DNA of 25,204 bases from JAKBCQ01 sp021807585 (GTDB lineage Bacteria > Planctomycetota > Planctomycetia > Isosphaerales > Isosphaeraceae). Positions 16,139 through 24,336 of the stretch are shown here, one piece after another. Position 1 is the stretch's first letter. Each line of letters opens with the position of its first letter. The stretch lies in the NCBI GenBank assembly GCA_027325115.1, contig DAHWFG010000471.1, positions 1 to 25,204 of the forward strand, given 5' to 3'. The notes beneath the pieces are model-generated. The model saw nothing but the letters and a program-made list of their open reading frames with translations, did no database searches and was not told the DNA's origin. A program made the translations under genes and the position numbers.

Positions 16139-18874
16139 ATGCCAAACAGCTTTCACACTCTTGAAAACCTGAGCGTCGACGGCCGATCGTTCGAGATCCA
16201 CCGGCTGGGCGCGCTCGAGAAAAAGCTCGGCGTCAAGCTCGCCGAGCTGCCGTTCAGCCTCAAAATCCTCCTTGAGAACCTGGTTCGATACGAGGACGGG
16301 CGGACGGTGACCGCCGACGACGTCGTCGACCTGACGAAATGGGACGCCGCCGCCGAGCCGAGCCGAGAGATCGCATTCCGTCCGAGCCGCGTCCTGTTGC
16401 AAGATTTCACCGGCGTTCCCGCTGTCGTCGACCTCGCCGCGATGCGGGACGCGATGAAGCGACTGGGGGGCGATCCCAAAAAGATCAACCCGCTCCAACC
16501 CGTCGAACTCGTCATCGACCACTCGGTGCAGGTCGACATCGCGGGTCGACCCGACGCGTTCGCGATCAACGCGAGGCTCGAATTCGAGCGCAATAAAGAA
16601 CGGTATGCGTTTCTTCGATGGGGACAAGACGCGTTCTCGAACTTCCGCGTCGTCCCTCCCGATACGGGGATCGTCCACCAGGTGAATCTCGAATATTTGG
16701 CTCGGGTGGTTTTCGTCGCCGATCGCGCGGCGGGCGATCCCCAGGCGTATCCCGATACGCTTGTCGGCACCGATTCCCACACGACGATGATCAACGGTTT
16801 GGGAGTGCTGGGTTGGGGGGTCGGCGGGATCGAGGCCGAGGCGGCGATGTTGGGCCAGCCGGTCTCGATGCTCGTCCCTCAGGTCGTCGGCTTCAGGCTC
16901 TTCGGCAGGCTTGCCGAGGGAGCGACCGCGACCGATCTCGTGCTGACCGTCACTCAACTACTACGGAAACGGGGCGTCGTGGGCAAGTTCGTCGAGTTCT
17001 TCGGCGAGGGACTCGCGTCGTTGCCGCTCGCCGATCGCGCCACGATCGCCAACATGGCGCCCGAATACGGGGCGACTTGCGGAATCTTCCCCGTCGACCA
17101 GGAGACGATCCGTTATCTCGAATTGACGGGGCGTCCCAGGGATCAAATCCGCCTCGTCGAGGCGTATTTCAAGGCGCAGGGGATGTTCCACGACAAGAAC
17201 TCCCCCGTCGCGCGCTATTCCGACACGCTCGAACTCGATCTGGGATCGGTCGAGCCCAGCCTCGCGGGCCCCAAACGGCCGCAGGATCGCGTTACGCTTC
17301 GAGATGTCAAAAAGAATTTTCATGAATCATTTAAAGCGATGATTGAAAAGAAGGTGAATCTCGCGGAGAAGATGGGTTTGGAGGGGCTTTCGGGGACGGG
17401 GATGGAGACGATTTCGATCAACGTGCTTAGTCCGCCGATCACGCACGGGTCGGTCGTGATCGCGGCGATCACGAGTTGTACGAACACGTCGAATCCGTCG
17501 GTGATGCTCGCGGCGGGGTTGTTGGCGAAGAAGGCGGTCGAGAAGGGGCTTAAGCCGAAGCGATACGTGAAGGCGAGCCTTGCTCCGGGCTCCAAGGTCG
17601 TCACCGATTACCTTGAGGACGCGGGGTTGACGCCTTATCTCGACAAGCTCGGGTTCAACCTGGTGGGTTACGGGTGCACGACGTGTATCGGCAATTCGGG
17701 ACCGCTCGCGGCCGATATCTCGAAGGCGATTCACGATCAAGAACTTGTCGCCGCCGCGGTGTTGAGCGGGAACCGCAATTTCGAGGGTCGGGTAAACGCC
17801 GACGTGCGGGCGAATTACCTCGCGTCGCCGCCGCTCGTCGTCGCATACGCGCTCGCGGGGACGATCGACATCGACCTCAAAACCGAGCCCCTCGGAGTCG
17901 GCTCCGACGGCAAGCCCGTTTATCTCGCCGAGATCTGGCCGACCGCGGCCGAAATCCAACAAGCCGTGCTCAAGTCGGTTCGTTCCGAGATGTTCACTAA
18001 AGAATACGGCGCGGTCTTCGAAGGCGACGAAACCTGGCGGTCGCTCCCCACCCCGACGGGGGATCTGTTCACGTGGGACGAGAAATCAACTTATGTTCAA
18101 AACCCTCCTTATTTCGAGGGGGCGACTTCGATTCCCGACCCCGTCGCCGCGATCGTCGGGGCTCGCGTTTTGGCGGTGTTGGGCGACAGCATCACGACCG
18201 ATCATATTTCTCCGGCGGGTTCATTTTCGGCGAAGAGTCCCGCGGGTCGCTATTTGATCGAGCAAGGCGTCGACGCGAAGGATTTCAATTCGTACGGGGC
18301 TCGGCGGGGGAATCACGAGGTGATGGTGCGGGGGACGTTTGCGAACATTCGTTTGAAGAACGCGCTCGCGGGGGGTGTCGAGGGGGGCTTTACCCGTCAT
18401 TTACCGAGCGGCGAGGCGATGTCGATTTTTGACGCGTCCGAGCGGTATCGATCCGACGGGGTTCCGCTGCTGATTTTGGCGGGGAAGGAATACGGATCGG
18501 GTTCGTCGCGTGATTGGGCGGCGAAGGGGCCGAAACTTTTGGGAGTGCGGGGGGTGATCGCCGAAAGTTTTGAGCGGATCCATCGGTCGAATCTCGTCGG
18601 AATGGGGATTTTGCCGCTCCAATTCCACGCGGGAGAAAACGTCGCGAGCTTGCGGTTGACGGGTGAGGAGGTGTACGCGATCGAGGGGCTCGACGACGTT
18701 CTGGCGGGCGAGCTCAAGCGGGGACGCGACGTGACCGTTTCGGCGACGCGTCCCGACGGCTCGACGACACGATTCCAGGCCACGGTCCGGATCGACACGC
18801 CTCAAGAAGTCCGTTACTATGAGCACGGCGGCATTCTGCCTTACGTTCTTCGGCAGCTTGTTTCCGAGGGATAA
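16139..18874 (+). CDS. acnA: Aconitate hydratase (AcnA/IRP type)
   Basis: The 911-residue enzyme interconverts citrate and isocitrate through cis-aconitate in the TCA cycle, using a [4Fe-4S] cluster in the cytoplasm. The three cluster cysteines are present: Cys447 in TSCTNTSNP and Cys513/Cys516 in GCTTCIGNSG. GTDSHTTMING (about 209-219) and the swivel-domain GSGSSRDWAAKGP (about 782-794) are also intact. Length and the N-terminal SLKILLENLVRYEDG place it in the AcnA/iron-regulatory-protein group rather than AcnB. The leader has two hairpins. No promoter is evident, and the pyruvate dehydrogenase E1 alpha gene follows after 459 bp in the same direction; that gap makes independent transcription likely. 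Possible moonlighting RNA binding, known for this family, cannot be judged here. Confidence 0.96.
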   Translation: MPNSFHTLENLSVDGRSFEIHRLGALEKKLGVKLAELPFSLKILLENLVRYEDGRTVTADDVVDLTKWDAAAEPSREIAFRPSRVLLQDFTGVPAVVDLAAMRDAMKRLGGDPKKINPLQPVELVIDHSVQVDIAGRPDAFAINARLEFERNKERYAFLRWGQDAFSNFRVVPPDTGIVHQVNLEYLARVVFVADRAAGDPQAYPDTLVGTDSHTTMINGLGVLGWGVGGIEAEAAMLGQPVSMLVPQVVGFRLFGRLAEGATATDLVLTVTQLLRKRGVVGKFVEFFGEGLASLPLADRATIANMAPEYGATCGIFPVDQETIRYLELTGRPRDQIRLVEAYFKAQGMFHDKNSPVARYSDTLELDLGSVEPSLAGPKRPQDRVTLRDVKKNFHESFKAMIEKKVNLAEKMGLEGLSGTGMETISINVLSPPITHGSVVIAAITSCTNTSNPSVMLAAGLLAKKAVEKGLKPKRYVKASLAPGSKVVTDYLEDAGLTPYLDKLGFNLVGYGCTTCIGNSGPLAADISKAIHDQELVAAAVLSGNRNFEGRVNADVRANYLASPPLVVAYALAGTIDIDLKTEPLGVGSDGKPVYLAEIWPTAAEIQQAVLKSVRSEMFTKEYGAVFEGDETWRSLPTPTGDLFTWDEKSTYVQNPPYFEGATSIPDPVAAIVGARVLAVLGDSITTDHISPAGSFSAKSPAGRYLIEQGVDAKDFNSYGARRGNHEVMVRGTFANIRLKNALAGGVEGGFTRHLPSGEAMSIFDASERYRSDGVPLLILAGKEYGSGSSRDWAAKGPKLLGVRGVIAESFERIHRSNLVGMGILPLQFHAGENVASLRLTGEEVYAIEGLDDVLAGELKRGRDVTVSATRPDGSTTRFQATVRIDTPQEVRYYEHGGILPYVLRQLVSEG

Positions 18875-19333
18875 GCCTGATATTCCAAGCGCTTTCCCTC
18901 AGCGACTCGGCGGTTGCGATCGAAGGACGACATTCGTCATGGGATGAATCGTCGCGTTCGATTTTCGCTCGGCGTCGGCGGAGCGACCGGCGCGGGGGGG
19001 GATTCCCGCTCGTTCGCTCGAGCCGGAAACGTCTTGGGCGCCCGGCTTGGGAGCGATTCGAGAGCCTTACCAGGGCTTCGCCGGTGCGATCGACTCGTCG
19101 AGCGTGAATTTCGTTCGCGCGCGACTGGATTAGGGACATCCGATTTGGGTAAGCTATTAGCTTCGCACGGTCTCTCGGGGCTTTGGCGTCAGGCGGCAAG
19201 GCCCTGGTTTTGGTCGCGTCGATTGTTTGGTCTGAGTCGTCAAGCCGATCCCGCCCCCCCGCTCGTGACGGCGCCTGTGCTTTCGTTTTCCGGTCGTTGG
19301 GTTGAGCGTCTCCCGGTTCAGGAGGTGGAGTTT
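18875..19333. other. 459-bp intergenic region upstream of the pdh genes
   Basis: The frame of E1 alpha stays open leftward to 18914, but this part has low-complexity Arg/Gly/Ser translation and lacks family similarity, so I treat it as noncoding leader and promoter DNA. It contains a 13-bp palindrome AAGCTA-T-TAGCTT (19151-19163) and ends with a very strong ribosome site. No terminator after acnA and no clear sigma-70 promoter are seen. Confidence 0.45.
19151..19163. promoter_or_regulatory. Perfect 13-bp palindrome upstream of pdh operon (putative operator)
   Basis: AAGCTA (19151-19156) and TAGCTT (19158-19163) are perfect complements around one central T. It is AT-rich in a GC-rich gap and lies 170 bp before the E1 alpha start codon. 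A repressor site is possible but unproven. Confidence 0.3.
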
Positions 19334-20347
19334 ATGTCGCAAACAGCGTCGGCCGAAGTGAAACCCGTCGTCGCCCGCAACCAGGCGTTGAGCTGGCTTC
19401 GACAGATGATGCTGATTCGTCGCTTCGAGGAACGCTCGGCGATGCTGTATCAGAACCAAAAGATCGGCGGATTCTGCCATCTTTATTCGGGACAAGAGGC
19501 CGTCGCGGTCGGCTCGATCGGCGTTCTTGGAGAAGATGATTATGTGATTACGGCTTATCGTGATCACGGTCATGCGCTTGCACGCGGCATGGACCCGAAG
19601 GCGGCGATGGCCGAGCTGCTGGGTAAAGCGACGGGGTGCTCGAAGGGGAAGGGGGGCTCGATGCACTTCTTCGACGCCGAGAAGGGATTTCTCGGCGGCC
19701 ACGCGATCGTCGGCAGTCACGTTCCGCTCGCCGCCGGGATCGCCTTCGCGGGCAAGTACCGCAAGGAACAACGAGCCTGCATTTGTTATTTCGGCGACGG
19801 CGCGCTCAACCAGGGGTGCGTGCACGAGGCGTTCAACATGGCGGCGCTCTGGAAGCTCCCCGTGATTTATGTGATCGAGAACAACCTGATCGCGATGGGG
19901 ACCCAACTCACACGATCGTCGGCGGTTCTCGACCTGACGATTCGAGGCGGAGTCGCCTACGGAATGCCCGGGTTCTCGATCGACGGCAACGACGTCGAAC
20001 TCGTCGCCAAAACCACCCGCGAGGCGCTCCAACGCGCTTACGCCGGAGACGGACCCACATTTATTGAGATGAAAACATACAGATTCCGCGGCCATTCGAT
20101 GAGCGATCCCGCGAAATATCGCACCAAAGAAGAACTTGAAGACGCGAAAGCGCAAGACCCGATCCATCGTTTCGAGCGGCTGCTCAAACAGCGCGGCTGG
20201 CTCGACGACGCGACGTTCGAGCGGTTCGACGAGGAGGTGAAGCACGAAGTCGAGGAGGCGATCGAATTCGCCGAGCAAAGCCCGCTTCCCGAGCCCGCGG
20301 CGGTTTATGAGGATATCAGCGTCGCTTCCTATCTCCCTCAAGAGTGA
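19334..20347 (+). CDS. pdhA: Pyruvate dehydrogenase E1 component, alpha subunit
   Basis: The start at 19334 (MSQTASAEV) is set by a perfect AGGAGGTGG ribosome site just upstream and gives 337 residues, the normal length for the alpha subunit of heterotetrameric E1. The thiamine-diphosphate motif is complete: GDGALNQG (154-161) through IENN (181-184). RGHSMSDP (252-259) is the loop that in mitochondrial enzymes holds the regulatory serines, and it favours pyruvate dehydrogenase over branched-chain or acetoin dehydrogenase. With the beta subunit it decarboxylates pyruvate and transfers the acetyl group to E2 lipoate. The beta gene follows after 15 bp, and the E2 and E3 genes lie downstream. Substrate assignment is strong but rests on motifs and context. 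Confidence 0.93.
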   Translation: MSQTASAEVKPVVARNQALSWLRQMMLIRRFEERSAMLYQNQKIGGFCHLYSGQEAVAVGSIGVLGEDDYVITAYRDHGHALARGMDPKAAMAELLGKATGCSKGKGGSMHFFDAEKGFLGGHAIVGSHVPLAAGIAFAGKYRKEQRACICYFGDGALNQGCVHEAFNMAALWKLPVIYVIENNLIAMGTQLTRSSAVLDLTIRGGVAYGMPGFSIDGNDVELVAKTTREALQRAYAGDGPTFIEMKTYRFRGHSMSDPAKYRTKEELEDAKAQDPIHRFERLLKQRGWLDDATFERFDEEVKHEVEEAIEFAEQSPLPEPAAVYEDISVASYLPQE

Positions 20348-20362
20348 AAGAGTGAATCGATC

Positions 20363-21346
20363 ATGCCCGTGATTGCTTATCGAGAAGCCTTGAATCAGGC
20401 GATGACCGAGGAGATGGAACGCGACGACCGCGTCTTCCTGATGGGTGAAGAGGTCGCCGAGTACGACGGCGCCTATAAGGTGAGCCAAGGTTTGCTCGCC
20501 AAATTCGGCCCGCGCCGCGTGATCGACACGCCGATCTCGGAATCGGGTTTCGCCGGAATCGGCATCGGCGCCGCCATGGTGGGGCTGCGTCCCATCGTCG
20601 AGTTCATGACGTTCAGTTTTAGCTTGGTGGCGATCGATCAGATCGTCAACAACGCCGCCAACATGCGCTACATGAGCGGCGGCCAGTTCACCATCCCGAT
20701 CGTCTTCCGCGGCAGCTCGGGAATGGCGGGCGCGCTCGCAGCAACCCACTCGCACCGGCTCGAAGCGTGGTACGCGCAAATCCCCGGTCTGACCGTCGTC
20801 CTTCCGTCGACCCCCGCCGACGCCAAGGGGCTCCTCAAAGCCGCGATCCGCTCCGACGATCCCGTCGTCTTCATCGAAAACGAGGTGCTTTACGCCGACA
20901 AAGGCGAAGTGCCCGAAGGCGATCATCTCGTGCCGATCGGCAAGGCCGACATCAAACGAACGGGTTCGGACGTCACCCTGATCACGTATTCACGCTCGCT
21001 CCACCCGACCCTCGCCGCCGCCGATCGGCTCGCCGCCGACGAGGGAATCGAAGCCGAGGTCGTCGACCTCCGCACCATCCGGCCGCTCGATCTCGATACG
21101 ATCCTCGCCTCGGTCGTCAAAACGCATCGCGCCGTCATCGTCGAAGAAGATTGGCCGTATTGCGGCGTCGGCGCCGGAGTGTCCGATCGGATCTATCGAG
21201 CCGTCTTCGACGAACTCGACGCGCCGATCGCTCGCGTCGCCGCCAAAGACGCGCCGATCCCCTACAGCCGCGCCCTCGAATCGACGATGCTCCCAAGCGC
21301 CGATCGCGTGATCGCCGCGGTCAAAGAAGTCCTTTATCGCGGCTGA
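20363..21346 (+). CDS. pdhB: Pyruvate dehydrogenase E1 component, beta subunit
   Basis: This 327-residue protein matches the E1 beta family in length and motifs: MGEEVAEYDGAYKVSQGL (27-44), DTPISESGFAGIGIGAA (55-71) with Glu60 at the cofactor-contacting position, EFMTFSFSLVAIDQI (80-94), MSGGQF (104-109) and His129 in ATHSHRLEAWY. EYDGAYKVS and EFMTF-F are typical of the mitochondrial/alphaproteobacterial pyruvate type. The C-terminal half has the transketolase C-terminal fold (VVDLRTIRPLD, VIVEEDW). It pairs with the alpha subunit to form the alpha2-beta2 E1. The start is 15 bp after pdhA, so the genes are cotranscribed and probably made in equal amounts. The ribosome site is weak. Confidence 0.94.
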   Translation: MPVIAYREALNQAMTEEMERDDRVFLMGEEVAEYDGAYKVSQGLLAKFGPRRVIDTPISESGFAGIGIGAAMVGLRPIVEFMTFSFSLVAIDQIVNNAANMRYMSGGQFTIPIVFRGSSGMAGALAATHSHRLEAWYAQIPGLTVVLPSTPADAKGLLKAAIRSDDPVVFIENEVLYADKGEVPEGDHLVPIGKADIKRTGSDVTLITYSRSLHPTLAAADRLAADEGIEAEVVDLRTIRPLDLDTILASVVKTHRAVIVEEDWPYCGVGAGVSDRIYRAVFDELDAPIARVAAKDAPIPYSRALESTMLPSADRVIAAVKEVLYRG

Positions 21347-21434
21347 TTCGCCGCGTAATCCACTTATACCTTATTTATACTCGCATTACGATGTAGTCAC
21401 GACGGCATATGTAAAAGCCGAAACGATATCGCGG

Positions 21435-21464
21435 TCGATCGCTCAAGTTACGTTGAGCGATCGA
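21435..21464. promoter_or_regulatory. 12-bp stem-loop between pdhB and the E2 gene
   Basis: TCGATCGCTCAA (21435-21446) and TTGAGCGATCGA (21453-21464) pair perfectly around the loop GTTACG; a G-T and a G-C pair can extend the stem. It lies in the 166-bp pdhB-E2 gap, 48 bp before the E2 start. No T run follows, so it is not a standard terminator. An operator, an attenuator or a transcript-processing structure are the options. Confidence 0.45.
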
Positions 21465-21512
21465 TCGATCTCGGCTTGAACGCGGTTCCGTCGCGATCGA
21501 GGAGGGTTTGCC

Positions 21513-22820
21513 GTGCCGATCGAAGTCAAAATGGCGAAACTGAGCCCCACGATGGAGAGCGGTCAGCTCGTGAAGTGGCTGGTCAAGGTCGGCGACAAGG
21601 TGAAAGAAGGAGACACGCTCGCCGAGGTGCAAACCGACAAGGCCGTGATGCCGATGGAATCGTTCGACGACGGCGTCGTCGCGGTTCTCGACGTCAAAGA
21701 GGGAGACGAAATCGCGCTCGGCCAACGCGTCCTCGTCCTCGCCAAGAAAGGCGAAGACCCTAAAGCCGTCGCAGCGTCGGTCGGCCAGGGCAAAGCCGCC
21801 CCCGCCAAAGCCGCCGCGGCTTCGACCTCCGCCGCTCCCGCGCCCGCTCAGTCCTCTTCCATACACGCCGTTCACGCCGACTCGACACTCGTCGGAGGCA
21901 ACGGCCACGATTCGGGCGCCGTCGCCGCGGTGACCGCGGTTCAGCCCGGCGGTCGAGTCCGATCGAGCCCGCTGGCGCGGAAAATCGCGGGATCGGAGGG
22001 GATCGACCTCGCGCAAGTGACGGGTTCGGGACCGAACGGCCGCGTCATCCGCCGCGACGTCGATGCGTATCTCGCGCAAGCGAAAACCGCACCCAAAGCC
22101 GGCCCGGCCGCCGCACCCGCGGGCGCGGCGCGTCCGCCCAAACGAATTCCACATTCCCGCATGCGTAAAACGATCGCCGATCGGATGCAAAAGGCCAAAC
22201 AAGCCGCGCCCGAGATCCACGTCACGGTCGATATCCGCATGGACAAAGTCGTCGAGATTCGAGAAACCCTCAACAAACGCCTCGCAGCCCAAAAAATCAA
22301 ACTCTCGCTCGGCGATTTCGTCACCAAGGCGGTCGCCATGGCGCTCGTCAAACATCCAGGAGTGAACGCCTCTTACGAACCCGATGCGATCGTCGAGCAC
22401 GGCTCGGTGAATATCGGAATCGCCGTGGCGCTCGAAGGCGGTTTGATCGTCCCCGTGCTCCAAAACGCCGACCGCCTCGGCCTTCGCGAGATCCGAATCG
22501 GTACCGAGGCGCTCGCCGGCGCGGCGCGATCGAATAAGCTCACCCCGGCGCAAATGACCGGCGGAACCTTCACGATCAGCAATCTCGGCATGTACGGCGT
22601 GCGCCAATTCGACGCCATCCTCAACCTTCCCGAGGTCGGAATCCTCGCGGTCGGCTCGGTCGAAAAACGACCCGTCGTCGACGGCGATAAACTCACCGTC
22701 GGAACGATGATGACCGTCACGATCACCGCCGATCACCGCGCCGTCGACGGCGCCCTGGCCGCCGAATTCCTCCGCTCGGTCAGGGAATTCCTCGAAGAAC
22801 CCGCGGCGATGCTACTTTAA
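21513..22820 (+). CDS. pdhC: Dihydrolipoamide acetyltransferase, E2 of pyruvate dehydrogenase complex
   Basis: The 435-residue protein begins at GTG with GAGGAGGG upstream. It has one N-terminal lipoyl domain (1-80) with lipoyl Lys43 in VQTDKA (Gln replaces the usual Glu), an Ala/Pro linker, a peripheral-subunit-binding domain (149-187, RSSPLARKIA through GSGPNGRVIRRDV), a second Ala/Pro linker and the catalytic acyltransferase domain (about 208-435). The active-site motif DHRAVDG contains His408 and Asp412. It transfers the acetyl group from lipoate to CoA and forms the core of the complex. A 166-bp gap after pdhB with a strong stem-loop hints at its own control. Acetyl rather than other acyl specificity is inferred from the E1 genes upstream. 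Confidence 0.94.
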   Translation: MPIEVKMAKLSPTMESGQLVKWLVKVGDKVKEGDTLAEVQTDKAVMPMESFDDGVVAVLDVKEGDEIALGQRVLVLAKKGEDPKAVAASVGQGKAAPAKAAAASTSAAPAPAQSSSIHAVHADSTLVGGNGHDSGAVAAVTAVQPGGRVRSSPLARKIAGSEGIDLAQVTGSGPNGRVIRRDVDAYLAQAKTAPKAGPAAAPAGAARPPKRIPHSRMRKTIADRMQKAKQAAPEIHVTVDIRMDKVVEIRETLNKRLAAQKIKLSLGDFVTKAVAMALVKHPGVNASYEPDAIVEHGSVNIGIAVALEGGLIVPVLQNADRLGLREIRIGTEALAGAARSNKLTPAQMTGGTFTISNLGMYGVRQFDAILNLPEVGILAVGSVEKRPVVDGDKLTVGTMMTVTITADHRAVDGALAAEFLRSVREFLEEPAAMLL

Positions 22821-22853
22821 ACGTTCGTTTATTCCTGAGATCCTTGATTTTCG

Positions 22854-22886
22854 ACGACCGACCGACACGCACCGTCGATCGGTCGT
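22854..22886 (+). terminator. Stem-loop after the E2 gene, possible weak terminator
   Basis: ACGACCGA (22854-22861) pairs with TCGGTCGT (22879-22886), and inside it CGAC/GTCG continues the stem after a single mismatch, leaving the 7-nt loop ACGCACC. TATATTAA follows, AT-rich but without a clean T run. It sits 33 bp after the E2 stop and 35 bp before the E3 start, so it may reduce read-through or stabilise the upstream message. Confidence 0.4.
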
Positions 22887-22920
22887 TATATTAACGCCTT
22901 TAACGGATTCTTGATCAATT

Positions 22921-24303
22921 ATGGCATATGACTACGACATCGTGGTGATCGGCGGCGGACCCGCGGGATACGCGGGAGCGATCCGCGCGGCGCAGTTGAA
23001 GAAGCGGGTTCTCTGCGTCGAGCGCGATAAGCTCGGCGGGATCTGCCTCAACTGGGGTTGCATCCCCACCAAGGCGCTGCTGACGAACGCGCATCTCGTC
23101 GAATTCCTCAAGCACAAGGGGAAAGAGTTCGGCCTCGCGGGAGCGCCTCCCGACTGGGATTTCTCGACGATGATCGGCCGAAGTCGCGAAGTCGCGGGGA
23201 AGCTCAATAAAGGAATTGAAGGTCTGTTCAAAAAATACAAGGTGGAATGGAAGCAAGGCGTCGCCAAGGTGACAAAACCGCACACCGTGGCGATCGGCGA
23301 TCAAACCGTGACCGCCGATTCGATCGTCGTCGCGACGGGGGTTCGTCCCAGGCCGTTGCCGGGAGGCGAATACGACGGCAAAACGATCATCTCCTACAAA
23401 GAGGCGATGACTCTGCCCAAACTCCCCAAATCGATGCTCATCGTCGGCGCGGGGCCGATCGGTCTGGAATTCGGTTATTTTTATAACGCGATCGGTACGA
23501 AGGTCGTCGTCGTCGAGATGCTCGACCGAGTCCTTCCCGGCGAGGACGACGAAATCTCCGCGGCGCTCGAGAAAAGCCTGACGAAACGCGGAATCGACAT
23601 CCTCGTCAAATCGAAAACCACGAAAGTCGAAAAGACCGCCGCGGGGGTTAAGGCGACGATCGAAACCCCCAAGGGGAATAAAACGATCGACGCCGAGACG
23701 ATGCTCGTCGCGATCGGCGTCCTGGGGAATGTTGAAAACCTCTTCGACGCCGGCGTCGGCGTGACGATCGAGAAAAACCACATCAAAGTTGATCAATATT
23801 ATCAAACGAACGTTCCCGGGATCTACGCGATCGGCGACGTGAACGGACCTCCCTGGCTGGCGCATGTGGCGCATCATGAAGCGATCTGTTGTATTGAACA
23901 TATCTGCGGATTTTCCGATCGTACGGTCGATTATTCGACGATTCCCGGCTGTACGTACACCGATCCCGGGGTGGCGAGCGTGGGGCTTACCGAACGCGCC
24001 GCTCGCGACAAGGGAATCGACGTTCGGGTGGGTCGATTCCCGTTCATGGCGAGCGGTCGTGCGCTCGCGTCGGGAGAGACCGAGGGGTTCGTCAAGCTCG
24101 TGTTCGACGCCAAATACGGCGAGCTTCTGGGGGCTCACCTGATCGGCTCGCAGGCGACCGAGCTGATCGCCGAGCTCGTGATGGCCAAAAAACTCGAGGC
24201 GACCGAAGACGAAATCATGCACGCGATGCACCCCCACCCCACCTATTCCGAATCCGTCATGGAGGCCGCGGGACAGGGACTGGGAGAATCCGTGCATATT
24301 TGA
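22921..24303 (+). CDS. lpdA: Dihydrolipoyl dehydrogenase (E3)
   Basis: The 460-residue flavoprotein reoxidises dihydrolipoamide on E2 with NAD+. It shows the FAD site GGGPAGYAG (11-19), the redox disulfide Cys42/Cys47 in GGICLNWGCIPTK, the NAD site VGAGPIGLEFG (about 175-185), the second FAD motif YAIGDVNG (about 302-309) and the catalytic pair His439/Glu444 in HPHPTYSE. All catalytic residues are intact and the length is standard. The start has no purine-rich ribosome site and is preceded by TTGATCAATT, an AT-rich context also seen at neighbouring starts. It lies 100 bp after the E2 gene. E3 may also serve other 2-oxoacid dehydrogenases or the glycine cleavage system. Confidence 0.96.
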   Translation: MAYDYDIVVIGGGPAGYAGAIRAAQLKKRVLCVERDKLGGICLNWGCIPTKALLTNAHLVEFLKHKGKEFGLAGAPPDWDFSTMIGRSREVAGKLNKGIEGLFKKYKVEWKQGVAKVTKPHTVAIGDQTVTADSIVVATGVRPRPLPGGEYDGKTIISYKEAMTLPKLPKSMLIVGAGPIGLEFGYFYNAIGTKVVVVEMLDRVLPGEDDEISAALEKSLTKRGIDILVKSKTTKVEKTAAGVKATIETPKGNKTIDAETMLVAIGVLGNVENLFDAGVGVTIEKNHIKVDQYYQTNVPGIYAIGDVNGPPWLAHVAHHEAICCIEHICGFSDRTVDYSTIPGCTYTDPGVASVGLTERAARDKGIDVRVGRFPFMASGRALASGETEGFVKLVFDAKYGELLGAHLIGSQATELIAELVMAKKLEATEDEIMHAMHPHPTYSESVMEAAGQGLGESVHI

Positions 24304-24336
24304 TCAAACTTATTCATTAACACGGTTTTCATCATC

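Noticed and set aside
18914..19333. 140-codon in-frame N-terminal extension of E1 alpha
   Set aside because: A perfect AGGAGGTGG site lies before the ATG at 19334, E1 alpha length is then standard, and the extension has no family-like sequence.
19157..20926. 589-codon open frame on the minus strand opposite pdhA/pdhB, and similar long antisense frames at 21375-22736, 22915-24297, 3492-4547 and 15917-16957
   Set aside because: They mirror real genes whose plus-strand motifs are complete, and their translations are low-complexity His/Asp/Arg-rich. The strong codon bias and CGATCG-rich composition remove stop codons from the opposite strand.
21376..21381. TATACT as a -10 box for the E2 gene
   Set aside because: The matching -35 position reads GCGTAA, so there is no supporting element.
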